Positions 26,652 to 37,300 of a stretch of DNA of 64,000 nt are shown one piece after another. The position numbers were made by a program, and so were the translations under genes. Numbering within the stretch: the stretch's first letter is position 1; each line of letters begins with the position of its first letter. The stretch lies in assembly GCA_002726205.1 (NCBI GenBank), contig PBSL01000016.1, positions 40,673-104,672 on the forward strand, read 5' to 3'. The notes below the pieces were generated by a model. It was given only the letters and a program-made list of their open reading frames with translations. It made no database searches and had not been told where the DNA came from. Source of the stretch: Planctomycetaceae bacterium. Lineage in GTDB: Bacteria > Planctomycetota > Planctomycetia > Planctomycetales > Planctomycetaceae.

Positions 26652-27547
26652 CCCAGACCCAGCCAACCCAAACCTTCCTCCGCTGGTACCTGCTGCTCGT
26701 GCTGGCACTTCCCGGGGCGGGCTGGGCCGATGACACCGAGGGTCCGAACCGGGGCACACTGCTGATCGCCGGCGGCGGCGGCAAACAGGCGGCCAGGATC
26801 TTCCGGAAGTTCGTCGAGTTGGCCGGTGGCCCGAATGCCCACATCGTCATCGTTCCGACCGCGCTGTCCTCAGGCCCCAACTACGATTATGCCAATCCCG
26901 GCGTCGCCGGGTTCGCCCGCAAGACACTGATGCTCGAGCACCTTGTCGTCCTGCACACACATGACAGGAGGGTGGCCGATTCGCGAGAGTTCGTCAGGCC
27001 GATCCGTCGAGCCGACGGGGTCTGGTTCGCCGGTGGTCGCCAGTGGCGACTCGCCGATGCCTATCTCGGCACGCGATCGGAAAAGGAGTTTCACCGGGTC
27101 TTGCGGCGGGGTGGCGTGATCGGCGGTTCGTCGGCCGGCGCCTCGATCCAGGCCGATTTTCTCGTCCGGGGTGACAGCAAGACCAACCGGATCCTGATCG
27201 GTGACCACCAGCGGGGCCTGGGGTTCATCGAGAATTGCGCTATCGACCAGCACGTGGTCAAACGGAAACGACAGAAGGGTCTGATCCGCGTCCTGGCCGA
27301 TCCGGACCGCAGAATGCTCAAGCGGTTCGACCGCCAGGACCTGCTGGGGATCGGCATCGATGAAGACACGGCGATCATCGTCCGCAGGGACACGTTCGAG
27401 GTCTTCGGCAAACCCGACGCGGCGGTACTGGTCTACGATCCCCGGACCTGGTCGGCCTCGACGCCGGACGAGAAAAAGTACGTCACGCTGGGGCTGGGCA
27501 CCCGTTACGACATCAAGCATCGCCGCCAGCTCACGCCGACTCGCTGA
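26648..27547 (+). CDS. Secreted cyanophycinase-like S51 peptidase
   Basis: A 299-residue protein of peptidase family S51 (cyanophycinase/dipeptidase E). A Sec signal peptide covers about residues 1-28 (ending GWADD). GTLLIAGGGGKQ (about 36-47), HIVIVPTAL and GVWFAGGRQWRLA precede the nucleophile motif GGSSAGAS (about 158-165), and GLGFIENCAIDQHV follows. Classical cyanophycinases hydrolyse cyanophycin to beta-Asp-Arg. No cyanophycin synthetase is visible here and the protein is exported, so an extracellular isopeptide or aspartyl peptide substrate is more likely. The start lies in an ATGA overlap with the two-TM gene. Confidence 0.88.
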   Translation: MTQTQPTQTFLRWYLLLVLALPGAGWADDTEGPNRGTLLIAGGGGKQAARIFRKFVELAGGPNAHIVIVPTALSSGPNYDYANPGVAGFARKTLMLEHLVVLHTHDRRVADSREFVRPIRRADGVWFAGGRQWRLADAYLGTRSEKEFHRVLRRGGVIGGSSAGASIQADFLVRGDSKTNRILIGDHQRGLGFIENCAIDQHVVKRKRQKGLIRVLADPDRRMLKRFDRQDLLGIGIDEDTAIIVRRDTFEVFGKPDAAVLVYDPRTWSASTPDEKKYVTLGLGTRYDIKHRRQLTPTR

Positions 27548-27571
27548 AACACGCGGCCCGACCCGTCTCGC

Positions 27572-29011
27572 TCAGAACAGTTCGGCGATCGGTTGCCCGC
27601 CATCCTCGAGCATCCCTCGTGGGCGACCGCGGGGATCGGTGTAGTAGGTGTTCAGCGGCACCTGCATGTGCTTGTAGATCGTCGCGGCGATATCTCCGGG
27701 CATGATCGGGCGGTCCTTCAGGTGTCCCCCGTCCTGCTCGGTCGATCCAATCGTCTGGCCGTGGGTCAGGCCACCCCCGGCCATGCACATCGACATCACG
27801 ACCGGCCAGTGGTTGCGGCCGTCGACGCTGTCCTGGGTTCCCATGTTCGGCGTCCGGCCGAATTCGCCCATCGCGATCACCAGTGTCTGGTCGAGCAGGT
27901 CGCGCTGCTCGAGATCACTGACCAGGGTTGTCAGCAGGTGATCGAACAACGGCAGCAACGCTCCCAGCCCTTTCGAAATTCCGCCGTAGACACCGCCGGG
28001 AATCCCGTGATTGTCCCAGGTCCCCGAGGCCGTGTGATAACTCAGATCCAGCGTCACGAAGCTCGAACCGGCCTCGACCAGTCGTCTGGCCAACAGCGCC
28101 TGCTGGCACCACAGGTGCTTGCCGTACCGCTTGATCGTCGCCGGATCTTCTCGCGTCAGGTCAAACGCATCACGAGCACGACGGCCCAACAGCATCTCGG
28201 CCGCCTGTTGCCGATAATTGTCAACCGCTTCCAGTGATCCTCTCTGGTCAATATCCCGACGCATGCGGTCAAACCGCCGAACAAGCTCCTGGCGACTTCC
28301 CACCCGGCCAACGCTCACTCCCTCGGGGAACTGGAACAAGTCGGCACCGGAAACCCGGCCCGTGTCCTTGCCGATGTGGTCATACACGGGCAGCCTGGCC
28401 GCCTGGTTGGCGATGAACGGATCGTAGGTCTTCCCCAGCCACCCACCATAGGCCAGGTGCCAGGGGTGACGCTGAAAGCCAACGTAGGCAGGCATGCCGG
28501 GACTGTTGGGGCCACGGTGCTTGGAGACAAACGATCCGATCGCCGGATACATCCGCCCGTTGCGATTTCGCCGCGGGGCCGACATCCGGTGCCCGGTCTG
28601 AAAAGTCATGTTCGGTTCGTGGTCGCTCATGTGAGCGTTCACCGATCGCATCACGGTGAACTTGTCGAGCATGGCAGCCTGCTTGGGCAGGCGATCGCAG
28701 ATGAACACGCCGGGTTGCGCCGTCTGGATCGGCGTGAACGGACCACGGTTGTTGAACGGCCGCTCGGGCTTGGGATCCCACGTGTCGATATGGCTGGGGC
28801 CCCCGGTCATCCACAACAGGATGACCGACCGGCGGTCCGACATCTGCCGCCCCTCGGATGCTGCCCGGGCTCGCTCGGCAAGCAACCCCGGCAGGCTCAG
28901 GCCGGCCAGGCCGGCCATCGAAACCTTCAGCATGCCCCGCCGATCCAGCTGCATCAGACCCTCGCGACAACGAGGATTCAGGCCGGTAAAGGCATGATCG
29001 TGACTGTGCAT
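27572..29011 (-). CDS. DUF1501 protein
   Basis: A 479-residue DUF1501 protein. Tat-like leader is LDRRGMLKVSMAGLAGLSLPGLLAE (about residues 22-46); an internal Met at residue 20 could be the true start. Motif 1 is ILLWMTGGPSHIDTWDPKP (about 64-82), and the metal-site region is MGEFGRTPNMG...DGRNHWPVV. Asn replaces Asp in the GRDH motif. It is followed on the same strand upstream of a PQQ-like propeller gene: the propeller at 29123-30388 precedes it by 111 bases. It converges with the cyanophycinase gene, 24 bases between stops. Confidence 0.92.
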   Translation of the reverse strand: MHSHDHAFTGLNPRCREGLMQLDRRGMLKVSMAGLAGLSLPGLLAERARAASEGRQMSDRRSVILLWMTGGPSHIDTWDPKPERPFNNRGPFTPIQTAQPGVFICDRLPKQAAMLDKFTVMRSVNAHMSDHEPNMTFQTGHRMSAPRRNRNGRMYPAIGSFVSKHRGPNSPGMPAYVGFQRHPWHLAYGGWLGKTYDPFIANQAARLPVYDHIGKDTGRVSGADLFQFPEGVSVGRVGSRQELVRRFDRMRRDIDQRGSLEAVDNYRQQAAEMLLGRRARDAFDLTREDPATIKRYGKHLWCQQALLARRLVEAGSSFVTLDLSYHTASGTWDNHGIPGGVYGGISKGLGALLPLFDHLLTTLVSDLEQRDLLDQTLVIAMGEFGRTPNMGTQDSVDGRNHWPVVMSMCMAGGGLTHGQTIGSTEQDGGHLKDRPIMPGDIAATIYKHMQVPLNTYYTDPRGRPRGMLEDGGQPIAELF

Positions 29012-29122
29012 ATGGCCAACTCCCGAGCGAAAACCCCTCGATCAGCGTCTGTTTATCCTAGCACAACTATCGACCGATCAGCTAACCGGGATCAAGCCGG
29101 GCTGGCCAACCGCACGGCAACC

Positions 29123-30388
29123 CTAACGTCCGCTTCCCAGCAGGTAGACGGCCTGGTCGGTGCGAAACAGCAACTGCCCCCGGCTGGGAACCGGTGAGGC
29201 ATTGGTCCGGGTCTTGTCGTCCTCGAAGACGTTGTGCGCCAACAGCTTGAACTCGGTCCCGACCGCCACGACATAGGTGCCGTTGTACGAGGTGTAGAAG
29301 ATCTTGCCGTCGCCGAGGATCGGCGAGGACCAGATGCGTCCCGGACGCGGCTCCAGCCGTTTCTGGTAGACGAACTTGCCGGTTTTCGCCTCCTGGCAAT
29401 ACAGCGTGCCGTTGCTGTCACCGGCCCAGTAAAGATAACCCTCGTGGTAAATCGGCGAGGAGACATTCGAGCCCTTGTTGACCCTCCAGAGGCCGTGCGT
29501 CTTGGTGACGTCACCGCGACCACCCACCCGGACCGCCAGCGACGTGTGGCCGCCACCGATGATGTAGGCAGTCCCGGCATGAGTCACGATGCTCGGGCAG
29601 ACATAGCGATGCACCCCGTCGGCATTCCACAGCTTCTGCCCGCCGGTTGGATCAAGGCCAAGAATGCGGCCCTGGATGCTGACGATCAACTCGGAGCCGA
29701 CCCCGTCGACCGAGGCCAGTACCGGCGTGTTCCATGACGAGGAAATCCCGCCGGTCTTCCAGACCGGTTTGCCCGTCCGGCGATCCAGTGCCACCAGTGA
29801 TCCGCTCTCGACGCTCGCGTTGATAATCACCAGGTCCTTGTAGATCACAGGCGAACAACCCGAACCCCAGCCGCTGGTGCCACCGCCCACGTCGGCATGC
29901 CAGACCTGTTTTCCGGCAAGGTCCAGGCAATAGACGCCGCTCTTGCCCATGAAGACAAAGAGATGCTTGCCGTCGGTTGTCGGTGTACTGGCCGCATAAC
30001 CGTGGTAGGAACCTTCGCCGCCATAGACGTGCTCGGGCAACTTCGGCATGAACGTCTTCTGCCAGACCAGCTTGCCGGTCCCGCGGTCCAGGCACAGCAG
30101 ATGCCGCCGGAGATTTTCCTGTTTGCCCTGTCCCGCCTGCAGGCCGTAGCCGGTGTAACAGGTCACATAGACCTTTTCCCCCACCACCAGCGGGCACGAC
30201 GTTCCCGGCCCGGGGGTTTTCGTCTTCCAGGCGACGTTTTTCCCGGTCGCCCATGTCGTCGGCAATGTGCCCGCCTTGACCTTGGCGTCACCGTTGGGAC
30301 CCCGGAACCGAGTCCACTCGGCGGCCGAAACCGAAACAACCAGTGACACCAAGACGTTCAACACGACCAGAACACGGCGAAACAGCAT
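29123..30388 (-). CDS. Secreted PQQ-like beta-propeller protein
   Basis: A 421-residue exported propeller. A signal peptide (about residues 1-22) leads into EWTRFRGPNGDAKVKAGTLPTTW. Blades are visible as LCLDRGTGKLVWQKT, YCLDLAGKQVWHADVGG, ALDRRTGKPVWKTGG, LGLDPTGGQKLWNADG and YCQEAKTGKFVYQKR. Start choice is strong because AAGGAG sits seven bases before the ATG at 30388. It resembles the propeller at 24598 but is shorter and has no coupled partner. No catalytic motif is seen. Confidence 0.87.
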   Translation of the reverse strand: MLFRRVLVVLNVLVSLVVSVSAAEWTRFRGPNGDAKVKAGTLPTTWATGKNVAWKTKTPGPGTSCPLVVGEKVYVTCYTGYGLQAGQGKQENLRRHLLCLDRGTGKLVWQKTFMPKLPEHVYGGEGSYHGYAASTPTTDGKHLFVFMGKSGVYCLDLAGKQVWHADVGGGTSGWGSGCSPVIYKDLVIINASVESGSLVALDRRTGKPVWKTGGISSSWNTPVLASVDGVGSELIVSIQGRILGLDPTGGQKLWNADGVHRYVCPSIVTHAGTAYIIGGGHTSLAVRVGGRGDVTKTHGLWRVNKGSNVSSPIYHEGYLYWAGDSNGTLYCQEAKTGKFVYQKRLEPRPGRIWSSPILGDGKIFYTSYNGTYVVAVGTEFKLLAHNVFEDDKTRTNASPVPSRGQLLFRTDQAVYLLGSGR

Positions 30389-30522
30389 CGGGAACTCCTT
30401 GTGCGTGAATCTCTTCGAACAGCCTACTCGCGTGACTTCCCCGGGAAAAGTCTCCGGGGCCGGCCGCGCTGACGCGATGGCCGAGACTCTCGATTCCGCC
30501 AGTCATCGAGTAGATTGGGAGC

Positions 30523-32880
30523 ATGCGTTTGCCGATTTTCTTCCTGCTTGCCCTGCTCTCCGGCACGGTCGCCGCCGCGCCACCGGTCGTGCCGAAGACC
30601 GCCCGGGAGAATGCCGACTTCTTCGAGAAACGTGTCCGCCCCGTCCTGGTCGCCCGGTGCTTTGATTGCCACGGACCCGACACCGAGAACAAGGCCGGGC
30701 TGCGGCTGGATTCCCTGGCCGCGATGGTGCGGGGGGGTCGATCAGGTCCGGCCATCAAACCGGGCAATCCCGACGCCAGCCTGCTGGTACTGGCCGTCCG
30801 CCACGATCCGGCAACACCGGAGATGCCCCCCAAGAGCAAGTTGCCGCTGCGGGAACTGGCCGACCTGGCCGAGTGGGTTCGGCGCGGGGCCCCCTGGCCC
30901 GGTCAACAAACGCCGCGGGCACGACCGCGGCCGGCCGCCGATCCCAACGCCTTCCCCTACGACCGATCCGCCCGCCAACACTGGTCCTTTCGCCGACCGA
31001 CCCCGGTTCGACCACCACCGGTTACCGCTGCCGACTGGGTGCGTTCACCGATCGACCGTTTTGTTCTGGCCGGCCTGGAACAAGCCGACCTGCAACCGGC
31101 CCCGCCGGCTGATCGCCGGACACTGATTCGGCGGGCGACCCTCGACCTGCACGGGCTACCGCCGACCCGGGCCGAGATCACCGCCTTCCTGACCGACACG
31201 CGACCGGGTGGTTTTCGGCGAGTGCTCGATCGGCTGCTCGCCTCACCCCGCTACGGGCAACGCTTCGGCCGTCGCTGGCTGGATGTCGTGCGTTATGCCG
31301 ACAGCAACGGCATGGACGACAACCTCTTCTATGCCGACGCCTGGCGTTACCGCGACTGGGTGATCGACCGGTTCAACGCCGACTGGCCATTCGATCGATT
31401 CCTGATCGAACAACTCGCCGGTGACCTGCTGCCGGAAACGGCCGGCGAATCATCCGTCGCGCGTCACGCCCGCATCATTGCCACCGGTTTTCTGACCCTC
31501 GGCCCCAAGATGCTGGCCGAGGACGACCCGCTCAAACAGCAGATGGACATCATCGACGACCAGATCGAAACACTCGGCCGGGCCTTCCTGGGACTGTCTC
31601 TTGGCTGTGCACGTTGTCATGACCACAAGTTCGACCCGATCCCCATCAACGACTACTACGCCCTGGCGGGCATCTTCAAGAGCACCCAGGTGATGCTCAG
31701 CTTTCGTGTCGATTCAAAGTGGAATGCCCGGGCCCTGGGTCCCGCGGCTCTCGAGCAACGGCTCAGCCAACTCGAAGGCGCTCTCGATCGCCTCGACCGA
31801 ATCCTGGTCCTGGGTGACCGAAATGAAATCAGCGCCAAGCAACGCGAGGCCTACACGGCCGAACTCGAGAAGGTCCGCGCCGAATACCGCACGATTCCCA
31901 AGGCAATGGCGGTCAACGACGGTCCGGGCGCGGACCTGGAGATCTTTCTGCGGGGCAACCACCTCACCCGGGGACCGCAAGTGCCTCGCCGGTTCCCCCG
32001 GATCATCGCCGGTTTCAACCAGCCACCTCTCGGTGGTGCCGGCAGTGGCCGACTTTCACTGGCCCGCTGGATGGCGTCCAGGAACAACCCGCTGACCGCC
32101 CGGGTCCTGGTCAACCGCGTGTGGCAGAGCCATTTTGGTCACGGCCTGGTGCGTTCTCCGGACAATTTCGGCCGACTCGGCGAGCGGCCCGACAACCAGC
32201 CGCTGCTCGACTGGCTCGCTCATCGGTTCCTCGACGACGGCTGGTCGATCAAGCAACTGCATCGCCGCATCATGGATTCGGCCGTCTACCGGATGAGCAC
32301 CGCAACCCAGCGCCGCGGGTTGGCCAGCGACCCGGACAACCGCCTGTTGTGGCGAATGAATCGTCGCCGGATGCAGGCCGAGGTTCTCCGCGACGCCCTG
32401 CTGGCCCTGTCCGATCGACTCGACAACACAATGGGTGGGTCACTGGTCGATGCCCGCGCCTTCGACAACCTCTCGAGCAGCCCCCGCGGCAAGATCCACT
32501 TCGACGTGGCCCGCCGCAGTGTTTACCTGCCGGTGCTCAGGAGTGCTGTTTACGAGGTGTTCCAGGCGTTCGATTTTCCCGACCCGGCCGTGCCCAGCGG
32601 TCGGCGGGCCGAAACCACGGTCGCTCCACAGGCCCTGTTCCTGATGAACGGACGACTGGTCACCGAAGCCACCCGCGCGATGGCCGATCGGCTACTCGAC
32701 GAACACGACACCGGGCTGCGGCTGGAACTGGCCTACTCGAGGATCCTCGGGCGGTTGCCACGCCCCGACGAGCGGCCGGGCTGGCAAGAATTTCTGGCCA
32801 CCTTCGATGATGCTGCCGCGGCCTGGCAGAGCCTGTGTCGCGTGCTGGTGTCGTCCAACGAGTTTGTTTTCATCGAGTAA
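30523..32880 (+). CDS. Planctomycete cytochrome PSCyt1/PSCyt2/PSD1 protein
   Basis: A 785-residue paralogue of the protein at 5192. A signal peptide is followed by a PSCyt1 cytochrome domain with C46-F-D-C49-H50 and EMPPKSKLP. PSCyt2 begins RSPIDRFVLAGLEQADLQPAPP and contains GRRWLDVVRYADSNG and a second heme motif C362-A-R-C365-H366. PSD1 is marked by ARVLVNRVWQSHFG and CRVLVSSNEFVFIE at the end. It starts a three-gene operon: DUF1501 begins three bases after its stop, and the large heme-binding protein follows. This suggests a periplasmic redox complex (inference). Confidence 0.93.
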   Translation: MRLPIFFLLALLSGTVAAAPPVVPKTARENADFFEKRVRPVLVARCFDCHGPDTENKAGLRLDSLAAMVRGGRSGPAIKPGNPDASLLVLAVRHDPATPEMPPKSKLPLRELADLAEWVRRGAPWPGQQTPRARPRPAADPNAFPYDRSARQHWSFRRPTPVRPPPVTAADWVRSPIDRFVLAGLEQADLQPAPPADRRTLIRRATLDLHGLPPTRAEITAFLTDTRPGGFRRVLDRLLASPRYGQRFGRRWLDVVRYADSNGMDDNLFYADAWRYRDWVIDRFNADWPFDRFLIEQLAGDLLPETAGESSVARHARIIATGFLTLGPKMLAEDDPLKQQMDIIDDQIETLGRAFLGLSLGCARCHDHKFDPIPINDYYALAGIFKSTQVMLSFRVDSKWNARALGPAALEQRLSQLEGALDRLDRILVLGDRNEISAKQREAYTAELEKVRAEYRTIPKAMAVNDGPGADLEIFLRGNHLTRGPQVPRRFPRIIAGFNQPPLGGAGSGRLSLARWMASRNNPLTARVLVNRVWQSHFGHGLVRSPDNFGRLGERPDNQPLLDWLAHRFLDDGWSIKQLHRRIMDSAVYRMSTATQRRGLASDPDNRLLWRMNRRRMQAEVLRDALLALSDRLDNTMGGSLVDARAFDNLSSSPRGKIHFDVARRSVYLPVLRSAVYEVFQAFDFPDPAVPSGRRAETTVAPQALFLMNGRLVTEATRAMADRLLDEHDTGLRLELAYSRILGRLPRPDERPGWQEFLATFDDAAAAWQSLCRVLVSSNEFVFIE

Positions 32881-32883
32881 CCC

Positions 32884-34284
32884 ATGCCGCCTTCACGAGC
32901 ATCTCGCCGCCAGTTTCTCTCCGGGCTCGGGGCCGGGTTCGGCTCGCTGGCGCTGGCCGGGTTGCTGGCCGACGAATCAAGAGCGGCGGGCCGGGCCGGC
33001 CCGCTCTCGGCCCGCCCGGCTCCCGGCAGGTCCCAGGCCAAGCGGGCGATCATGCTGTTCATGTTCGGTGGTCCAAGCCATATCGACAGTTTCGACCCCA
33101 AGCCCCGGCTGATCGCCGAGCACGGCCGACCGCTTCCGTTTGCCAAGCCACGGGTACTGTCGTTTCCGCTACGTCACGGCAACCTGGTGGGATCACCGTT
33201 CGGATTTCGCCGCCATGGGGAATCCGGAGCAGCCATCAGCGAGGTGTTTCCTCACATCGCCACCCGTGTCGACGACCTCTGTATCGTCAACTCGATGCAC
33301 TGCAGCAATCCCCGCCACGGTGGTGCCGTGCTGGAATGGCACACCGGCAGCGACACGTTCATTCGCCCGAGCATGGGATCCTGGCTGGCCTACGGCCTGG
33401 GCACCGAAAACAACAACCTGCCGGGTTACGTGACCATCTGCCAGGCACTGTCGCAGGGTGGCACCAACAACTTCGGCTCGGCCTTTCTGCCGGCCGCCTG
33501 CCAGGGAACACCGCTGGGACGCGGGGGCACGCCGGCACGCGAGGCCCGTTTTCCGTTCATCAAGCCGGCCGCGTCACGCGAGGTCCAGCAACGGGAGCTG
33601 GAGATGATCCGGCGACTCGGTCACAGCCAGCTGGAACGGACCGGGGCCGATCGCGCACTGGAAGGCCGCATCGCCTCCTTCGAACTCGCCTTTCGCATGC
33701 AAGCCGCAGCACCCGAGGTCCAGCAACTCGAACGCGAATCCCGCACCACCCAGGCCCTCTACGGCATCGACGATAAGGCGACCGAGGACTTCGGCCGGCA
33801 GTGCCTGCTGGCGCGGAGGTTCTCCGAACGTGGCGTGCGGTTTGTCCAGTGCAACAGCAACGGCTGGGATCATCACTCGAACCTGCAATCGTCGATGCGC
33901 TCGATCGCCCGATCGATCGACAAGCCGATCGCCGGCCTGCTGGCGGACCTGAAGGCCCGCGGCCTGCTCGACGAGACGCTGGTAATCTGGGGCGGAGAAT
34001 TCGGTCGGACGCCCACGGCCGAAAACGACAATGGCCGCGACCACAACCCCCACGGATTCACCATGTGGATGGCCGGTGGTGGAGTCCGCCCGGGACTCGT
34101 CTACGGACGCACCGACGAGTACGGTTACTACGCGGTTGAGAACAAGGTCCACTTCCACGACCTGCACGCGACGATCCTGCACCTGATGGGTTTTGACCAC
34201 CTTGAACTGACGTTCCGTCACAGTGGCCGGGACTTTCGGCTGACCGACGTGCACGGCGAGACGGTTCACGACCTGGTTGCCTGA
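32884..34284 (+). CDS. DUF1501 protein
   Basis: A 466-residue DUF1501 protein with a Tat-like leader (SRRQFLSGLGAGFGSLALAGLLAD, about residues 7-30). Motif 1 is IMLFMFGGPSHIDSFDPKP (about 56-74). A mid-protein block DFGRQCLLARRFSERGVRFVQ and the metal-site region WGGEFGRTP...NGRDHNPHGF complete it. Its sequence is close to the DUF1501 at 7576 and both follow a PSCyt/PSD1 gene, so the two pairs are probably a duplicated or shared module. Gap to the upstream stop is three bases and to the heme protein 44 bases. Confidence 0.93.
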   Translation: MPPSRASRRQFLSGLGAGFGSLALAGLLADESRAAGRAGPLSARPAPGRSQAKRAIMLFMFGGPSHIDSFDPKPRLIAEHGRPLPFAKPRVLSFPLRHGNLVGSPFGFRRHGESGAAISEVFPHIATRVDDLCIVNSMHCSNPRHGGAVLEWHTGSDTFIRPSMGSWLAYGLGTENNNLPGYVTICQALSQGGTNNFGSAFLPAACQGTPLGRGGTPAREARFPFIKPAASREVQQRELEMIRRLGHSQLERTGADRALEGRIASFELAFRMQAAAPEVQQLERESRTTQALYGIDDKATEDFGRQCLLARRFSERGVRFVQCNSNGWDHHSNLQSSMRSIARSIDKPIAGLLADLKARGLLDETLVIWGGEFGRTPTAENDNGRDHNPHGFTMWMAGGGVRPGLVYGRTDEYGYYAVENKVHFHDLHATILHLMGFDHLELTFRHSGRDFRLTDVHGETVHDLVA

Positions 34285-34328
34285 CACCTGTCCAGTCCCG
34301 ACATCACATAACCTGAGAGTCCATTTTC

Positions 34329-37300
34329 ATGCTTCGCCTGTCCCTGCTGCTGGTGTTCTCGCTCGTTTCCAACGTCGGCCTCCTGGCCCAGAACAGCCCG
34401 GGGGTATCGACCCAGAAGCCGGAGGTCGCCCCGTCAAAGGCCCGCGGGGTCCAGGCCCCTCCCAAGAAACAATCGAAAACCGCCCGGTCAGATCGACTCG
34501 ATTTCAAGGCCCCGCCCAAAGCCCAGTGGATCTGGGGACGCAAGCCGGCCGGTGGCAACGACCGGTTTTTCTTTCGCCGTCGCTTCAAGGCGCCCACGAA
34601 ACTCTCGGGCCGCGTGATCGCCAGCGGTGACAACCACCTGGTGCTCTGGATCAACGGCAAGCGGGTGCTCGCCGGCGACTCGTGGGAGACACCCGTGACG
34701 GCCGACGTGCAGAAATACCTGTTGCCGGGTGACAACCTGTTGGAGGTCGAGGCTCGCAACAGTGGCGGGCCGGCCGCACTCGCGCTCAAGCTCGTCTACC
34801 GTCAATCCGACGGAAAAACAGCGGCGATCGTGACCGACAAGAGCTGGGAAGTTGCCGCCGCCCGGGACGCTAAGACCTGGTCACCGGCGGTCGTGCTCGG
34901 ACCGATGGGAATCAGTCCCTGGGGCAACGTGTTTGCCCGCGGCGCAACGGCGACCGGCAACCGCGGTCTCTTCGAGGTGCTGCCCGGGTTCCAGGTCGAA
35001 CGGCTCTACACGGTTCCCAAAGCCGGACAGGGGTCATGGGTCTGCCTGGTCAATGACGGCCAGGGCCGGTTGCTGGCCAGCGACCAGGGCAACCGGGGAA
35101 TCTACAGGATCACCCCACCGAAGATCGGGTCCGACGAACTGACCCGCGTCGAAAAACTCAACCTGCCGATCTCCAGTGCACAGGGAATGCTGGTCGCTTT
35201 CGGGCACCTGTATTTCTCGGTCAACGGCGGGCGCGGCAGCGGCTTCTACCGTGCAACCGACAGCAACGGAGACGGCAACTGGGACAAGGTCTCGCTGCTG
35301 AAACGACTGGCCGGCGGCGGCGAGCACGGGCCGCACGCGCTCAGGCTCTCGCCGGACGGAAAGTCGATTTACCTGATCGCCGGCAACCACACCAATCCAC
35401 CCGGCGGGCACAGCGGGGACCTCCTGCCGGGCAACTGGTCAGAGGACCTGTTGTTGCCACGCCAGTGGGACGCGCGGGGGCATGCCCGCGGCCGCCTGGC
35501 ACCCGGGGGCTGGATCGCCAGGACCGATCCCGAGGGCAAGACCTGGAAGGTTGTCAGCGCCGGCTACCGGAATTCCTACGACATGGACTTCAGTCCCGAG
35601 GGCGAGTTGTTCGCCTACGACGCCGACATGGAATGGGATCTCGGCAGTCCCTGGTACCGCCCGACCCGACTGTGTCACGCCACCGGGGGCAGTGAATTCG
35701 GCTGGCGGAGCGGTACGGGCAAGTGGCCGACCTGGTACGCCGACAGCCTGCCCCCGGTCGTCGACATCGGTCCGGGTTCTCCGGTCGGTGTCACCTTCGG
35801 AACGGGCGCCCGGTTCCCCGAAAAGTACCAACGGGCAATTTACCTGCTCGACTGGACCTTCGGCACGATGTACGCCATCCACCTTTCAGCCCAGGGTGCC
35901 AGCTTCAAGGGGACTCGCGAGGAGTTCATTTCGCGGACTCCGCTTCCCCTGACCGATGCGACGATCGGAACCGACGGGGCAATGTACTTCACCGTCGGCG
36001 GCCGGGGGGCGCAATCGGAGCTGTTCCGGGTCACCTATGTCGGCAAGCAATCCACTGCCCCGGCCGGTCCGGCCGACGACGGCCACGCCGCGCTCCGCCG
36101 ACTCCGCCGCTCGCTCGAACAATTCCACGGCCGACCCGACCCCCGGGCTGTCGTCGCCGGACTGAAACACATCGGCCACCCCGATCGGCACATCCGCTAC
36201 GCGGCCCGGTTGGCACTGGAAGCCCAACCGCCGGTCGACTGGCAGAACCAGGCGCTGGCACTTGGGAACACTCGTGGCCGCCTGACCGCAATCATCGGAC
36301 TGGCCCGTCAGACAGGAAAAAACCAGCAGTCGGTGTTGCTGTCGGCACTGAATCGCATCGAACTCGCCTCGCTGCCGACCGAATCGAAGCTGGCCCTGCT
36401 GCGGGCCTACTCGCTGACGTTCATCCGGATGGGAGCCCCCGACCAGGCCACGGCCCAGACGGTGCTGTCCCGAATCGACAAGGCGTTTCCCAGCGGCGAC
36501 AACCGGATCGATCGGGACCTCTCGCAATTGCTGGCCTACCTCAATTCGCCCACCGTCATCGACAAGACGCTGGTCCTGATGAACAAGCCCTCACCCAAGG
36601 TGACCCGGGACCTGGGCAAACTGTTGGCCCGCAACCGTGGGTACGGCGGCACGATCGCGCAGATGCTCTCCAATCACCCGGAACTGCAGAAGATTCACTA
36701 TGCCTTCGTCCTCAGGACCATGCGATACGGCTGGACGCTTCCACAGCGGCGGGCGTACTTCGACTGGTTCAACAAGGCGGCCGGCCGCAGCGGCGGTGCC
36801 AGCTACCAGGGTTTCCTGAAGAACATTCGCACCGAGGCCCTGGCAAACGTCTCGGATGCGGAAAAACGCGCATTGGCCTCTACCGTCGCTCCCCCGGCAG
36901 TCAAGCTGGAATCGCTGCCCAAGCCCAGGGGGCCCGGGCACGCATGGACGGCCGCTGAGATCGCCGGCATTGCCGAAAAGGGACTGGTCGATCGCAATTT
37001 CAGCAACGGGCAGCGGACCTATCGGGCCGCACGCTGCGGGGCCTGTCACCGGTTTGATGGAGCCGGTGGTGCCACCGGTCCTGACCTCAGCAATGTCGCC
37101 GGCCGCTTCAGCGTCAAGGACCTGGCCGAATCGCTGGTCGTTCCCAGTAAGGTCGTCTCGGACCAGTACCGCGGCAGCGTGATCATCACGACGGCCGGCA
37201 AGGTGATCACCGGGCGAATCGTCAACGACAACAAGGGGACATTGACGGTGTTGACCGACCCGTTCGACGCCAACAAGGTGGCCACCGTCGCCGGAAATGA

